Positions 1 through 11,527 of a stretch of DNA of 64,000 bases are shown here, piece after piece. Under the pieces are notes generated by a model that was not told the DNA's origin, searched no databases, and saw nothing but the letters and a program-made list of their open reading frames with translations. The translations under genes and the position numbers were made by a program. Numbering within the stretch: the first letter of the stretch is position 1; each line of letters begins with the position of its first letter. The stretch lies in assembly GCF_027942865.1 (NCBI RefSeq), contig NC_134510.1, forward strand, positions 10,754,743 to 10,818,742. Direction: 5' to 3'. This DNA comes from Odontesthes bonariensis (Eukaryota; Chordata; Actinopteri; Atheriniformes; Atherinopsidae).

Positions 1-360
1 TTTCCCGTTTACTATGGTGTTAAGTGCAAACCAAGACCTTATAATCAACAATGTGCTTTTGCTAATGATTCTGTCCTGCCCAAAGCACTGTGGAAGGTTG
101 TGACAACACAGCTAGTTGAGCTGTGGTCAGAAGATTCTCATGCAACAAGTGTCTTGGCTGTTGTTTAACAGGGCTCCTGAGGCAAACAAAAAGTAGGCAT
201 AGCATTTGGAAGCAAGAACTGTTCGGAAGTAAAGCGGCCACAATAATCTTTAAACAAGATGATGCAGTGGCAGAATAGCAATACGACATGGTATTGCTAA
301 GCAAGGAGTAAACTTGGGTTGCCTTGCCAGTGAAAATGTTTCCCTAGGAGAAGTCTGCAA

Positions 361-443
361 TGTCAGAAGTGTGATTTGAACCCACGCCTCCAGGGGAGAC
401 TGCGACCTGAACGCATCGCCTTAGACCGCTCGGCCATCCTGAC
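361..443 (-). tRNA. tRNA-Leu (CAG), unit 1
   Basis: The 83-nt gene has the long variable arm of class II tRNA and reads as vertebrate tRNA-Leu-CAG; anticodon loop TTCAGGT. It would decode CUG. A substitution in the T stem and one in the anticodon stem break pairs, so function of this copy is doubtful. Confidence 0.85.
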
Positions 444-693
444 TGCTAAAAGGAATATTTGACGACACTGTCGGCGGGCCCAGGCATCATTCCAACGAAT
501 ATGTGGGTCTGCGTTGTGTTCGTGTTGAAGGGGAATATTGACGAGGCATGCAGCTTCATGGAAGACTCTCCTTCTGAGTGATGGGACTGTGATAGCAATT
601 TTCCTGCACCTTGAAACGGGACACCAAAATCTTATTTCACTCCTCGGCGATAGTTGTCTTTTCGTCTGACGACTGTGTCAGTCACACAGAAAT

Positions 694-765
694 TCCTAGT
701 TAGTATAATGGACAGTATCTCCGCCTGTCACGCGAAAGATCGGGGTTCGATTCCCCGACGGGGAG
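694..765 (+). tRNA. tRNA-Asp (GTC), unit 1
   Basis: The 72-nt gene matches vertebrate tRNA-Asp-GTC, with loop CTGTCAC and a standard T loop TTCGATT. Acceptor position 5 is A instead of C and cannot pair with G68. One further anticodon-stem pair is broken (GCGAA). A T4 terminator follows at 775-778. Confidence 0.85.
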
Positions 766-1257
766 AGCTAGGTCTTTTATCAGCTGCCTGCCACCAAGTG
801 ATGATTGCTTTGATACTCTCACCCATCTTCGGCCTAAATGTCAATAGCCCCCTTCAAATAGCCTAACATGAGGCCAGGTTGCTTCGGTCAAAAGTCCTTT
901 CCCGTTTACTATGGTGTTAAGTGCAAACCAAGACCTTATAATCAACAATGTGCTTTTGCTAATGATTCTGTCCTGCACAAAGCACTGTGGAAGGTTGTGA
1001 CAACACAGCTAGTTGAGCTGTGGTCAGAAGATTCTCATGCAACAAGTGTCTTGGCTGTTGTTTAACAGGGCTCCTGAGGCAAACAAAAAGTAGGCATAGC
1101 ATTTGGAAGCAAGAACTCTTCTGAGGTAAAGCGGCCACAATAATCTTTAAACTAGATGATGCAGTGGCAGAATAGCAATATGACATGGTATTGCTAAACA
1201 AGGAGTAAACTTGAGTGGCCTTGCCAGAGAAAATGGTTCTCTAGGAGAAGTCTGCAA

Positions 1258-1340
1258 TGTCAGAAGTGGGATTTGAACCCACGCCTCCAGGGGAGACTGC
1301 GACCTTAACGCAGCGCCTTAGACCGCTCGGCCATCCTGAC
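1258..1340 (-). tRNA. tRNA-Leu (AAG), unit 2
   Basis: The body is the tRNA-Leu-CAG body, but anticodon base 34 is A (loop TTAAGGT). This would be read as IAG after editing and decode CUU/CUC/CUA. Stems are intact. Confidence 0.9.
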
Positions 1341-1590
1341 TACGAAAAGGAATATTTGACGACACTGTCGGCGGGCCCAGGCATCATTCCAGCGAATATG
1401 TGGGTCTGCGTTGTGTTCGTGTTGAAGGGGAATATTGACGAGGCATGCAGCTTCATGGAAGACTCTCCTTCTGAGTGATGGGACTGTGATAGCAATTTTC
1501 CTGCACCTTGAAACGGGACACCAAAATCTTATTTCACTCCTTGGCGATAGTTATCTTTTCGTCTGACGACTGTATCAGTCACACAGAAGT

Positions 1591-1662
1591 TCCTCGTTAG
1601 TATAATGGACAGTATCTCCGCCTGTCACGCGGAAGATTGGGGTTCGATTCCCCGAAGGGGAG
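1591..1662 (+). tRNA. tRNA-Asp (GTC), unit 2
   Basis: Acceptor C5 is present as in the vertebrate consensus. The 3' acceptor strand has an A for C opposite G6, and T-stem base 49 gives a wobble pair. Probably weakened. Confidence 0.85.
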
Positions 1663-2154
1663 AAAATGAGCTTTTATCAGCTGCCTGCCACCAAGTGATG
1701 ATTGTTTTGATACTCTCACCCATCTTCGGCCTAAATGTCAATAGTCCCCTTCAAATAGCCTAACATGAGGCCAGGTTGATTCGGTCAAAAGCCCTTTCCC
1801 GTTTACTATGGTGTTAAGTGCAAACCAAGACCTTATAATCAACAATGTGCTTTTGCTAATGATTCTGTCCTGCCCAAAGCACTGTAGAAGGTTGTGACAA
1901 CACAGCTAGTTGAGCTGTGGTCAGAAGATTCTCATGCAACAAGTGTCTTGGCTGTTGTTTAACAGGGCTCCTGAGGCAAACAAAAAGTAGGCATAGCATT
2001 TGGAAGCAAGAATTGTTCGGAAGTAAAGCGGCCACAATAATCTTTAAACAAGATGATGCAGTGGCAGAATAGCAATACGACATGGTATTGCTAAGCAAGA
2101 AGTAAACTTGGGTTGCCTTGCCAGTGAAAATGTTTCTCTAGGAGAAGTCTGCAA

Positions 2155-2237
2155 TGTCAGAAGTGGGATTTGAACCCACGCCTCCAGGGGAGACTGCAAC
2201 CTGAACGCAGCGCCTTAGACCGCTCGGCCATCCTGAC
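2155..2237 (-). tRNA. tRNA-Leu (CAG), unit 3
   Basis: Full-length tRNA-Leu with anticodon CAG. One anticodon-stem or variable-arm base differs from most units (gcaacc for gcgacc on the + strand). Confidence 0.88.
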
Positions 2238-2487
2238 TACTAAAAGGAATATTTGACGACACTGTCGGCGGGCCCAGGCATCATTCCAGCGAATATGTGG
2301 GTCTGCGTTGTGTTCGTGTTGAAGGGGAATATTGACGAGGCATGCAGCTTCATGGAAGACTCTCCTTCTGAGTGATGGGACTGTGATAGCAATTTTCCTG
2401 CACCTTGAAACGGGACACCAAAATCTTATTTCACTCCTCGGCGATAGTTGTCTTTTCGTCTGACGACTGTGTCAGTCACACAGAAAT

Positions 2488-2559
2488 TCCTAGTTAGTAT
2501 AATGGACAGTATCTCCGCCTGTCACGCGGAAGATCGGGGTTCGATTCCCCGACGGGGAG
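2488..2559 (+). tRNA. tRNA-Asp (GTC), unit 3
   Basis: Consensus tRNA-Asp apart from the A5:G68 acceptor mismatch. A T4 run follows. Confidence 0.88.
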
Positions 2560-3051
2560 AGCTAGGTCTTTTATCAGCTGCCTGCCACCAAGTGATGATT
2601 GCTTTGATACTCTCACCCATCTTCGGCCTAAATGTCAATAGCCCCCTTCAAATAGCCTAACATGAGGCCAGGTTGCTTCGGTCAAAAGTCCTTTCCCGTT
2701 TACTATGGTGTTAAGTGCAAACCAAGACCTTATAATCAACAATGTGCTTTTGCTAATGATTCTGTCCTGCCCAAAGCACTGTGGAAGGTTGTGACAACAC
2801 AGCTAGTTGAGCTGTGGTCAGAAGATTCTCATGCAACAAGTGTCTTGGCTGTTGTTTAACAGGGCTCCTGAGGCAAACAAAAAGTAGGCATAGCATTTGG
2901 AAGCAAGAACTCTTCTGAGGTAAAGCGGCCACAATAATCTTTAAACTAGATGATGCAGTGGCAGAATAGCAATATGACATGGTATTGCTAAGCAAGGAGT
3001 AAACTTGAGTGGCCTTGCCAGAGAAAATGGTTCTCTAGGAGAAGTCTGCAA

Positions 3052-3134
3052 TGTCAGAAGTGGGATTTGAACCCACGCCTCCAGTGGAGACTGCGACCTG
3101 AACGCAGCGCCTTAGACCGCTCGGCCATCCTGAC
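3052..3134 (-). tRNA. tRNA-Leu (CAG), unit 4
   Basis: Full-length tRNA-Leu-CAG. The variable arm has a change (CCAGTGGAG on the + strand) that is shared only with unit 7. Confidence 0.9.
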
Positions 3135-3382
3135 TACTAAAAGGAATATTTGACGACACTGTCGGCGGGCCCAGGCATCATTCCAGCGAATATGTGGGTC
3201 TGCGTTGTGTTCGTGTTGAAGGGGAATATTGATGAGGCATGCAGCTTCATGGAAGACTCTCCTTCTGAGTGATGGGACTGTGATAGCAATTTTCCTGCAC
3301 CTTGAAACGGGACAACAAAATCTTATTTCACTCCTTGGCGATAGTTGTCTTTTCATCTGACGACTGTATCAGTCACAGAAAT

Positions 3383-3454
3383 TCCTAGTTAGTGTAATGG
3401 ACAGTATCTCCGCCTGTCACGCGGAAGATCGGGGTTCGATTCCCCGACGGGGAG
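3383..3454 (+). tRNA. tRNA-Asp (GTC), unit 4
   Basis: tRNA-Asp with the A5:G68 mismatch and a D-loop variant AGTGTAATGG shared with unit 7. A 2-bp deletion just upstream accounts for the short step of this unit. Confidence 0.87.
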
Positions 3455-3946
3455 AGCTTGGTCTTTTATCAGCTGCCTGCCACCAAGTGATGATTGCTTT
3501 GATACTCTCACCCATCTTCGGCCTAAATGTCAATAGCCCCCTTCAAATAGCCTAACATGAGGCCAGGTTGCTTCGGTCAAAAGTCCTTTCCCGTTTACTA
3601 TGGTGTTAAGTGCAAACCAAGACCTTATAATCAACAATGTGCTTTTGCTAATGATTCTGTCCTGCCCAAAGCACTGTGGAAGGTTGTGACAACACAGCTA
3701 GTTGAGCTGTGGTCAGAAGATTCTCATGCAACAAGTGTCTTGGCTGTTGTTTAACAGGGCTCCTGAGGCAAACAAAAAGTAGGCATAGCATTTGGAAGCA
3801 AGAACTCTTCGGAGGTAAAGCGGCCACAATAATCTTTAAACTAGATGATGCAGTGGCAGAATAGCAATACGACATGGTATTGCTAAGCAAGGAGTAAACT
3901 TGGGTTGCCTTGCCAGAGAAAATGGTTCTCTAGGAGAAGCTTGCAA

Positions 3947-4029
3947 TGTCAGAAGTGGGATTTGAACCCACGCCTCCAGGGGAGACTGCGACCTTAACGC
4001 AGCGCCTTAGACCGCTCGGCCATCCTGAC
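3947..4029 (-). tRNA. tRNA-Leu (AAG), unit 5
   Basis: Full-length and well paired, with anticodon AAG on the Leu-CAG body. Confidence 0.9.
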
Positions 4030-4279
4030 TACTAAAAGGTATATTTGACGACACTGTCGGCGGGCCCAGGCATCATTCCAGCGAATATGTGGGTCTGCGT
4101 TGTGTTCGTGTTGAAGGGGAATATTGACGAGGCATGCAGCTTCATGGAAGACTCTCCTTCTGAGTGATGGGACTGTGATAGCAATTTTCCTGCACCTTGA
4201 AACGGGACACCAAAATCTTATTTCACTCCTTGGCGATAGTTGTCTTTTCGTCTGACGACTGTGTAAGTCACACAGAAAT

Positions 4280-4351
4280 TCCTAGTTAGTATAATGGACA
4301 GTATCTCCGCCTGTCACGCGGAAGATCGGGGTTCGATTCCCTGACGGGGAG
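4280..4351 (+). tRNA. tRNA-Asp (GTC), unit 5
   Basis: A5:G68 mismatch, plus one T-stem C-to-T change that leaves a G:U pair. Confidence 0.86.
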
Positions 4352-4843
4352 AGCTAGGTCTTTTATCAGCTGCCTGCCACCAAGTGATGATTGCTTTGAT
4401 ACTCTCACCCATCTTCGGCCTAAATGTCAATAGCCCCCTTCAAATAGCCTAACATGAGGCCAGGTTGCTTCGGTCAAAAGTCCTTTCCCGTTTACTATGG
4501 TGTTAAGTGCAAACCAAGACCTTATAATCAACAATGTGCTTTTGCTAATGATTCTGTCCTGCCCAAAGCACTGTGGAAGGTTGTGACAACACAGCTAGTT
4601 GAGCTGTGGTCAGAAGATTCTCATGCAACAAGTGTCTTGGCTGTTGTTTAACAGGGCTCCTGAGGCAAACAAAAAGTAGGCATAGCATTTGGAAGCAAGA
4701 ACTCTTCTGAGGTAAAGCGGCCACAATAATCTTTAAACTAGATGATGCAGTGGCAGAATAGCAATATGACATGGTATTGCTAAACAAGGAGTAAACTTGA
4801 GTGGCCTTGCCAGAGAAAATGGTTCTCTAGGAGAAGTCTGCAA

Positions 4844-4926
4844 TGTCAGAAGTGGGATTTGAACCCACGCCTCCAGGGGAGACTGCGACCTTAACGCAGC
4901 GCCTTAGACCACTCGGCCATCCTGAC
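4844..4926 (-). tRNA. tRNA-Leu (AAG), unit 6
   Basis: Full-length with anticodon AAG. One D-arm base differs (CCACTCGG on the + strand). Confidence 0.9.
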
Positions 4927-5176
4927 TACTAAAAGGAATATTTGACGACACTGTCGGCGGGTCCAGGCATCATTCCAGCGAATATGTGGGTCTGCGTTGT
5001 GTTCGTGTTGAAGGGGAATATTGACGAGGCATGCAGCTTCATGGAAGACTCTCCTTCTGAGTGATGGGACTGTGATAGCAATTTTCCTGCACCTTGAAAC
5101 GGGACACCAAAATCTTATTTCACTCCTTGGCGATAGTTGTCTTTTCATCTGACGACTGTATCAGTCACACAGAAAT

Positions 5177-5248
5177 TCCTCGTTAGTATAATGGACAGTA
5201 TCTCCGCCTGTCACGCGGAAGATCGGGGTTCGATTCCCCGACGGGGAG
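5177..5248 (+). tRNA. tRNA-Asp (GTC), unit 6
   Basis: One of the two cleanest Asp copies (with unit 10): C5 pairs with G68, the anticodon loop is CTGTCAC, and the T arm is consensus. The tail after it (AAAATGCGC then T4) is shared with unit 9. Confidence 0.93.
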
Positions 5249-5740
5249 AAAATGCGCTTTTATCAGCTGCCTGCCACCAAGTGATGATTGTTTTGATACT
5301 CTCACCCATCTTCGGCCTAAATGTCAATAGCCCCCTTCAAATAGCCTAACATGAGGCCAGGTTGCTTCGGTCAAAAGCCCTTTCCCGTTTACTATGGTGT
5401 TAAGTGCAAACCAAGACCTTATAATCAACAATGTGCTTTTGCTAATGATTCTGTCCTGCCCAAAGCACTGTGGAAGGTTGTGACAACACAGCTAGTTGAG
5501 CTGTGGTCAGAAGATTCTCATGCAACAAGTGTCTTGGCTGTTGTTTAACAGGGCTCCTGAGGCAAACAAAAAGTAGGCATAGCATTTGGAAGCAAGAACT
5601 GTTCGGAAGTAAAGCGGCCACAATAATCTTTAAACAAGATGATGCAGTGGCAGAATAGCAATACGACATGGTATTGCTAAGCAAGGAGTAAACTTGGGTT
5701 GCCTTGCCAGAGAATATGTTTCTCTAGGAGAAGTCTGCAA

Positions 5741-5823
5741 TGTCAGAAGTGGGATTTGAACCCACGCCTCCAGTGGAGACTGCGACCTGAACGCAGCGCC
5801 TTAGACCGCTCGGCCATCCTGAC
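5741..5823 (-). tRNA. tRNA-Leu (CAG), unit 7
   Basis: Full-length tRNA-Leu-CAG with the same variable-arm change as unit 4. Confidence 0.9.
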
Positions 5824-6073
5824 TACTAAAAGGAATATTTGACGACACTGTCGGCGGGCCCAGGCATCATTCCAGCGAATATGTGGGTCTGCGTTGTGTT
5901 CGTGTTGAAGGGGAATATTGATGAGGCATGCAGCTTCATGGAAGACTCTCCTTCTGAGTGATGGGACTGTGATAGCAATTTTCCTGCACCTTGAAACGGG
6001 ACACCAAAATCTTATTTCACTCCTTGGCGATAGTTGTCTTTTCATCTGACGACTGTATCAGTCACACAGAAAT

Positions 6074-6145
6074 TCCTAGTTAGTGTAATGGACAGTATCT
6101 CCGCCTGTCACGCGGAAGATCGGGGTTCGATTCCCCGACGGGGAG
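6074..6145 (+). tRNA. tRNA-Asp (GTC), unit 7
   Basis: A5:G68 mismatch and the AGTGTAATGG D-loop variant of unit 4. Confidence 0.87.
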
Positions 6146-6637
6146 AGCTTGGTCTTTTATCAGCTGCCTGCCACCAAGTGATGATTGCTTTGATACTCTC
6201 ACCCATCTTCGGCCTAAATGTCAATAGCCCCCTTCAAATAGCCTAACATGAGGCCAGGTTGCTTCGGTCAAAAGTCCTTTCCCGTTTACTATGGTGTTAA
6301 GTGCAAACCAAGACCTTATAATCAACAATGTGCTTTTGCTAATGATTCTGTCCTGCCCAAAGCACTGTGGAAGGTTGTGACAACACAGCTAGTTGAGCTG
6401 TGGTCAGAAGATTCTCATGCAACAAGTGTCTTGGCTGTTGTTTAACAGGGCTCCTGAGGCAAACAAAAAGTAGGCATAGCATTTGGAAGCAAGAACTGTT
6501 CGGAAGTAAAGCGGCCACAATAATCTTTAAACAAGATGATGCAGTGGCAGAATAGCAATACGACATGGTATTGCTAAGCAAGAAGTAAACTTGGGTTGCC
6601 TTGCCAGTGAAAATGTTTCTCTAGGGGAAGTCTGCAA

Positions 6638-6720
6638 TGTCAGAAGTGGGATTTGAACCCACGCCTCCAGGGGAGACTGCGACCTGAACGCAGCACCTTA
6701 GACCGCTCGGCCATCCTGAC
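6638..6720 (-). tRNA. tRNA-Leu (CAG), unit 8
   Basis: tRNA-Leu-CAG with one D-arm change (GCAGCACC on the + strand) that recurs in units 10, 12-15 and 17. Confidence 0.9.
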
Positions 6721-6970
6721 TACTAAAAGGAATATTTGACGACACTGTCGGCGGGCCCAGGCATCATTCCAGCGAATATGTGGGTCTGCGTTGTGTTCGT
6801 GTTGAAGGAGAATATTGACGAGGCATGCAGCTTCATGGAAGACTCTCCTTCTGAGTGATGGTACTGTGATAGCAATTTTCCTGCACCTTGAAACGGGACA
6901 CCAAAATCTTATTTCACTCCTTGGCGATAGTTGTCTTTTCGTCTGACGACTGTGTCAGTCACACAGAAAT

Positions 6971-7042
6971 TCCTAGTTAGTATAATGGACAGTATCTCCG
7001 CCTGTCAAGCGGAAGATCGGGGTTCGATTCCCCGACGGGGAG
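6971..7042 (+). tRNA. tRNA-Asp (GTC), unit 8
   Basis: A5:G68 mismatch. Anticodon-loop base 38 is A instead of C. Confidence 0.83.
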
Positions 7043-7534
7043 AGCTAGGTCTTTTATCAGCTGCCTGCCACCAAGTGATGATTGTTTTGATACTCTCACG
7101 CATCTTCGGCCTAAATGTCAATAGCCCCCTTCAAATAGCCTAACATGAGGCCAGGTTGCTTCGGTCAAAAGCCCTTTCCCGTTTACTATGGTGTTAAGTG
7201 CAAACCAAGACCTTATAATCAACAATGTGCTTTTGCTAATGATTCTGTCCTGCCCAAAGCACTGTGGAAGGTTGTGACAACACAGCTAGTTGAGCTGTGG
7301 TCAGAAGATTCTCATGCAACAAGTGTCTTGGCTGTTGTTTAACAGGGCTCCTGAGGCAAACAAAAAGTAGGCATAGCATTTGGAAGCAAGAACTGTTCGG
7401 AAGTAAAGCGGCCACAATAATCTTTAAACAAAATGATGCAGTGGCAGAATAGCAATACGACATGGTATTGCTAAGCAAGGAGTAAACTTGGGTTGCCTTG
7501 CCAGAGAAAATGTTTCTCTAGGAGAAGTCTGGAA

Positions 7535-7617
7535 TGTCAGAAGTGTGATTTGAACCCACGCCTCCAGGGGAGACTGCGACCTTAACGCTGCGCCTTAGAC
7601 CGCTCGGCCATCCTGAC
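7535..7617 (-). tRNA. tRNA-Leu (AAG), unit 9
   Basis: Anticodon AAG. One anticodon-stem base and one T-stem base are changed, so this copy is probably weakened. Confidence 0.82.
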
Positions 7618-7867
7618 TACTAAAAGGAATATTTGACGACACTGTTGGCGGGTCCAGGCATCATTCCAGCGAATATGTGGGTCTGCGTTGTGTTCGTGTT
7701 GAAGGGGAATATTGACGAGGCATGCAGCTTCATGGAAGACTCTCCTTCTGAGTGATGGGACTGTGATAGCAATTTTCCTGCACCTTGAAACGGGACACCA
7801 AAATCTTATTTCACTCCTTGGCGATAGTTGTCTTTTCGTCTGACGACTGTATCAGTCACACAGAAAT

Positions 7868-7939
7868 TCCTCGTTAGTATAATGGACAGTATCTCCGCCT
7901 GTCACGCGGAAGATTGGGGTTCGATTCCCCGACGGGGAG
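7868..7939 (+). tRNA. tRNA-Asp (GTC), unit 9
   Basis: C5 form. T49 makes a wobble pair; otherwise consensus. Confidence 0.9.
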
Positions 7940-8431
7940 AAAATGCGCTTTTATCAGCTGCCTGCCACCAAGTGATGATTGCTTTGATACTCTCACCCAT
8001 CTTCGGCCTAAATGTCAATAGCCCCCTTCAAATAGCCTAACATGAGGCCAGGTTGCTTCGGTCAAAAGTCCTTTCCCGTTTACTATGGTGTTAAGTGCAA
8101 ACCAAGACCTTATAATCAACAATGTGCTTTTGCTAATGATTCTGTCCTGCCCAAAGCACTGTGGAAGGTTGTGACAACACAGCTAGTTGAGCTGTGGTCA
8201 GAAGATTCTCATGCAACAAGTGTCTTGGCTGTTGTTTAACAGGGCTCCTGAGGCAAACAAAAAGTAGGCATAGCATTTGGAAGCAAGAACTGTTCGGAAG
8301 TAAAGCGGCCACAATAATCTTTAAACAAGATGATGCAGTGGCAGAATAGCAATACGACATGGTATTGCTAAGCAAGGAGTAAACTTGGGTTGCCTTGCCA
8401 GTGAAAATGTTTCTCTAGGAGAAGTCTGCAA

Positions 8432-8514
8432 TGTCAGAAGTGGGATTTGAACCCACGCCTCCAGGGGAGACTGCGACCTGAACGCAGCACCTTAGACCGC
8501 TCGGCCATCCTGAC
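8432..8514 (-). tRNA. tRNA-Leu (CAG), unit 10
   Basis: tRNA-Leu-CAG with the GCAGCACC D-arm variant. Stems otherwise intact. Confidence 0.9.
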
Positions 8515-8764
8515 TACTAAAAGGAATATTTGACGACACTGTCGGCGGGCCCAGGCATCATTCCAGCGAATATGTGGGTCTGCGTTGTGTTCGTGTTGAA
8601 GGGGAATATTGACGAGGCATGCAGCTTCATGGAAGACTCTCCTTCTGAGTGATGGGACTGTGATAGCAATTTTCCTGCACCTTGAAACGGGACACCAAAA
8701 TCTTATTTCACTCCTTGGCGATAGTTGTCTTTTCGTCTGACGACTGTATCAGTCACACAGAAGT

Positions 8765-8836
8765 TCCTCGTTAGTATAATGGACAGTATCTCCGCCTGTC
8801 ACGCGGAAGATCGGGGTTCGATTCCCCGACGGGGAG
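8765..8836 (+). tRNA. tRNA-Asp (GTC), unit 10
   Basis: Consensus copy: C5:G68, loop CTGTCAC, T arm intact, T4 run after it. A good candidate for a functional gene. Confidence 0.93.
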
Positions 8837-9328
8837 AGCTAGGTCTTTTATCAGCTGCCTGCCACCAAGTGATGATTGTTTTGATACTCTCACGCATCTT
8901 CGGCCTAAATGTCAATAGCCCCCTTCAAATAGCCTAACATGAGGCCAGGTTGCTTCGGTCAAAAGCCCTTTCCCGTTTACTATGGTGTTAAGTGCAAACC
9001 AAGACCTTATAATCAACAATGTGCTTTTGCTAATGATTCTGTCCTGCCCAAAGCACTGTGGAAGGTTGTGACAACACAGCTAGTTGAGCTGTGGTCAGAA
9101 GATTCTCATGCAACAAGTGTCTTGGCTGTTGTTTAACAGGGCTCCTGAGGCAAACAAAAAGTAGGCATAGCATTTGGAAGCAAGAACTGTTCGGAAGTAA
9201 AGCGGCCACAATAATCTTTAAACAAGATGATGCAGTGGCAGAATAGCAATACGACATGGTATTGCTAAGCAAGGAGTAAACTTGGGTTGCCTTGCCAGTG
9301 AAAATGTTTCCCTAGGAGAAGTCTGCAA

Positions 9329-9411
9329 TGTCAGAAGTGTGATTTGAACCCACGCCTCCAGGGGAGACTGCGACCTGAACGCATCGCCTTAGACCGCTCG
9401 GCCATCCTGAC
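9329..9411 (-). tRNA. tRNA-Leu (CAG), unit 11
   Basis: Anticodon CAG. Shares the T-stem and anticodon-stem changes of unit 1. Confidence 0.85.
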
Positions 9412-9661
9412 TGCTAAAAGGAATATTTGACGACACTGTCGGCGGGCCCAGGCATCATTCCAACGAATATGTGGGTCTGCGTTGTGTTCGTGTTGAAGGG
9501 GAATATTGACGAGGCATGCAGCTTTATGGAAGACTCTCCTTCTGAGTGATGGGACTGTGATAGCAATTTTCCTGCACCTTGAAACGGGACACCAAAATCT
9601 TATTTCACTCCTTGGCGATAGTTGTCTTTTCGTCTGACGACTGTATCAGTCACACAGAAGT

Positions 9662-9733
9662 TCCTCGTTAGTATAATGGACAGTATCTCCGCCTGTCACG
9701 CGGAAGATAGGGGTTCGATTCCCCAACGGGGAG
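9662..9733 (+). tRNA. tRNA-Asp (GTC), unit 11
   Basis: C5 form. T-stem bases 49 and 65 are both A, which breaks the closing pair. Confidence 0.84.
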
Positions 9734-10225
9734 AGCTAGGTCTTTTATCAGCTGCCTGCCACCAAGTGATGATTGTTTTGATACTCTCACGCATCTTCGG
9801 CCTAAATGTCAATAGCCCCCTTCAAATAGCCTAACATGAGGCCAGGTTGCTTCGGTCAAAAGCCCTTTCCCGTTTACTATGGTGTTAAGTGCAAACCAAG
9901 ACCTTATAATCAACAATGTGCTTTTGCTAATGATTCTGTCCTGCCCAAAGCACTGTGGAAGGTTGTGACAACACAGCTAGTTGAGCTGTGGTCAGAAGAT
10001 TCTCATGCAACAAGTGTCTTGGCTGTTGTTTAACAGGGCTCCTGAGGCAAACAAAAAGTAGGCATAGCATTTGGAAGCAAGAACTGTTCGGAAGTAAAGC
10101 GGCCACAATAATCTTTAAACAAGATGATGCAGTGGCAGAATAGCAATACGACATGGTATTGCTAAGCAAGGAGTAAACTTGGGTTGCCTTGCCAGTGAAA
10201 ATGTTTCTCTAGGAGAAGTCTGCAA

Positions 10226-10308
10226 TGTCAGAAGTGGGATTTGAACCCACGCCTCCAGGGGAGACTGCGACCTGAACGCAGCACCTTAGACCGCTCGGCC
10301 ATCCTGAC
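10226..10308 (-). tRNA. tRNA-Leu (CAG), unit 12
   Basis: tRNA-Leu-CAG with the GCAGCACC D-arm variant. Confidence 0.9.
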
Positions 10309-10558
10309 TACTAAAAGGAATATTTGACGACACTGTCGGCGGGCCCAGGCATCATTCCAGCGAATATGTGGGTCTGCGTTGTGTTCGTGTTGAAGGGGAA
10401 TATTGACGAGGCATGCAGCTTCATGGAAGACTCTCCTTCTGAGTGATGGGACTGTGATAGCAATTTTCCTGCACCTTGAAACGGGACACCAAAATCTTAT
10501 TTCACTCCTTGGCGATAGTTGTCTTTTCGTATGACGACTGTATCAGTCACACAGAAGT

Positions 10559-10630
10559 TCCTCGTTAGTATAATGGACAGTATCTCCGCCTGTCACGCGG
10601 AAGATAGGGGTTCGATTCCCCGACGGGGAG
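10559..10630 (+). tRNA. tRNA-Asp (GTC), unit 12
   Basis: C5 form. A49 faces G65 in the T stem, one mismatch. Confidence 0.86.
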
Positions 10631-11122
10631 AGCTAGGTCTTTTATCAGCTGCCTGCCACCAAGTGATGATTGTTTTGATACTCTCACGCATCTTCGGCCT
10701 AAATGTCAATAGCCCCCTTCAAATAGCCTAACATGAGGCCAGGTTGCTTCGGTCAAAAGCCCTTTCCCGTTTACTATGGTGTTAAGTGCAAACCAAGACC
10801 TTATAATCAACAATGTGCTTTTGCTAATGATTCTGTCCTGCCCAAAGCACTGTGGAAGGTTGTGACAACACAGCTAGTTGAGCTGTGGTCAGAAGATTCT
10901 CATGCAACAAGTGTCTTGGCTGTTGTTTAACAGGGCTCCTGAGGCAAACAAAAAGTAGGCATAGCATTTGGAAGCAAGAACTGTTCGGAAGTAAAGCGGC
11001 CACAATAATCTTTAAACAAGATGATGCAGTGGCAGAATAGCAATACGACATGGTATTGCTAAGCAAGGAGTAAACTTGGGTTGCCTTGCCAGGGAAAATG
11101 TTTCTCTAGGAGAAGTCTGCAA

Positions 11123-11205
11123 TGTCAGAAGTGTGATTTGAACCCACGCCTCCAGGGGAGACTGCAACCTGAACGCAGCACCTTAGACCGCTCCGCCATC
11201 CTGAC
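11123..11205 (-). tRNA. tRNA-Leu (CAG), unit 13
   Basis: Anticodon CAG. T-stem change, plus a D-stem change (CTCCGCC on the + strand) shared with units 14 and 17. Confidence 0.82.
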
Positions 11206-11455
11206 TACTAAAAGGAATATTTGACGACACTGTCGGCGGGCCCAGGCATCATTCCAGCGAATATGTGGGTCTGCGTTGTGTTCGTGTTGAAGGGGAATAT
11301 TGACGAGGCATGCAGCTTCATGGAAGACTCTCCTTCTGAGTGATGGGACTGTGATAGCAATTTTCCTGCACCTTGAAACGGGACACCAAAATCTTATTTC
11401 ACTCCTTGGCGATAGTTGTCTTTTAATCTGACGACTGTATCAGTCACACAGAAAT

Positions 11456-11527
11456 TCCTCGTTAGTATAATGGACAGTATCTCCGCCTGTCACGCGGAAG
11501 ATAGGGGTTCGATTCCCCGACGGGGAG
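11456..11527 (+). tRNA. tRNA-Asp (GTC), unit 13
   Basis: C5 form with A49:G65 mismatch. The T4 terminator present after the other copies is here CATTTA, so termination may fail. Confidence 0.82.
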
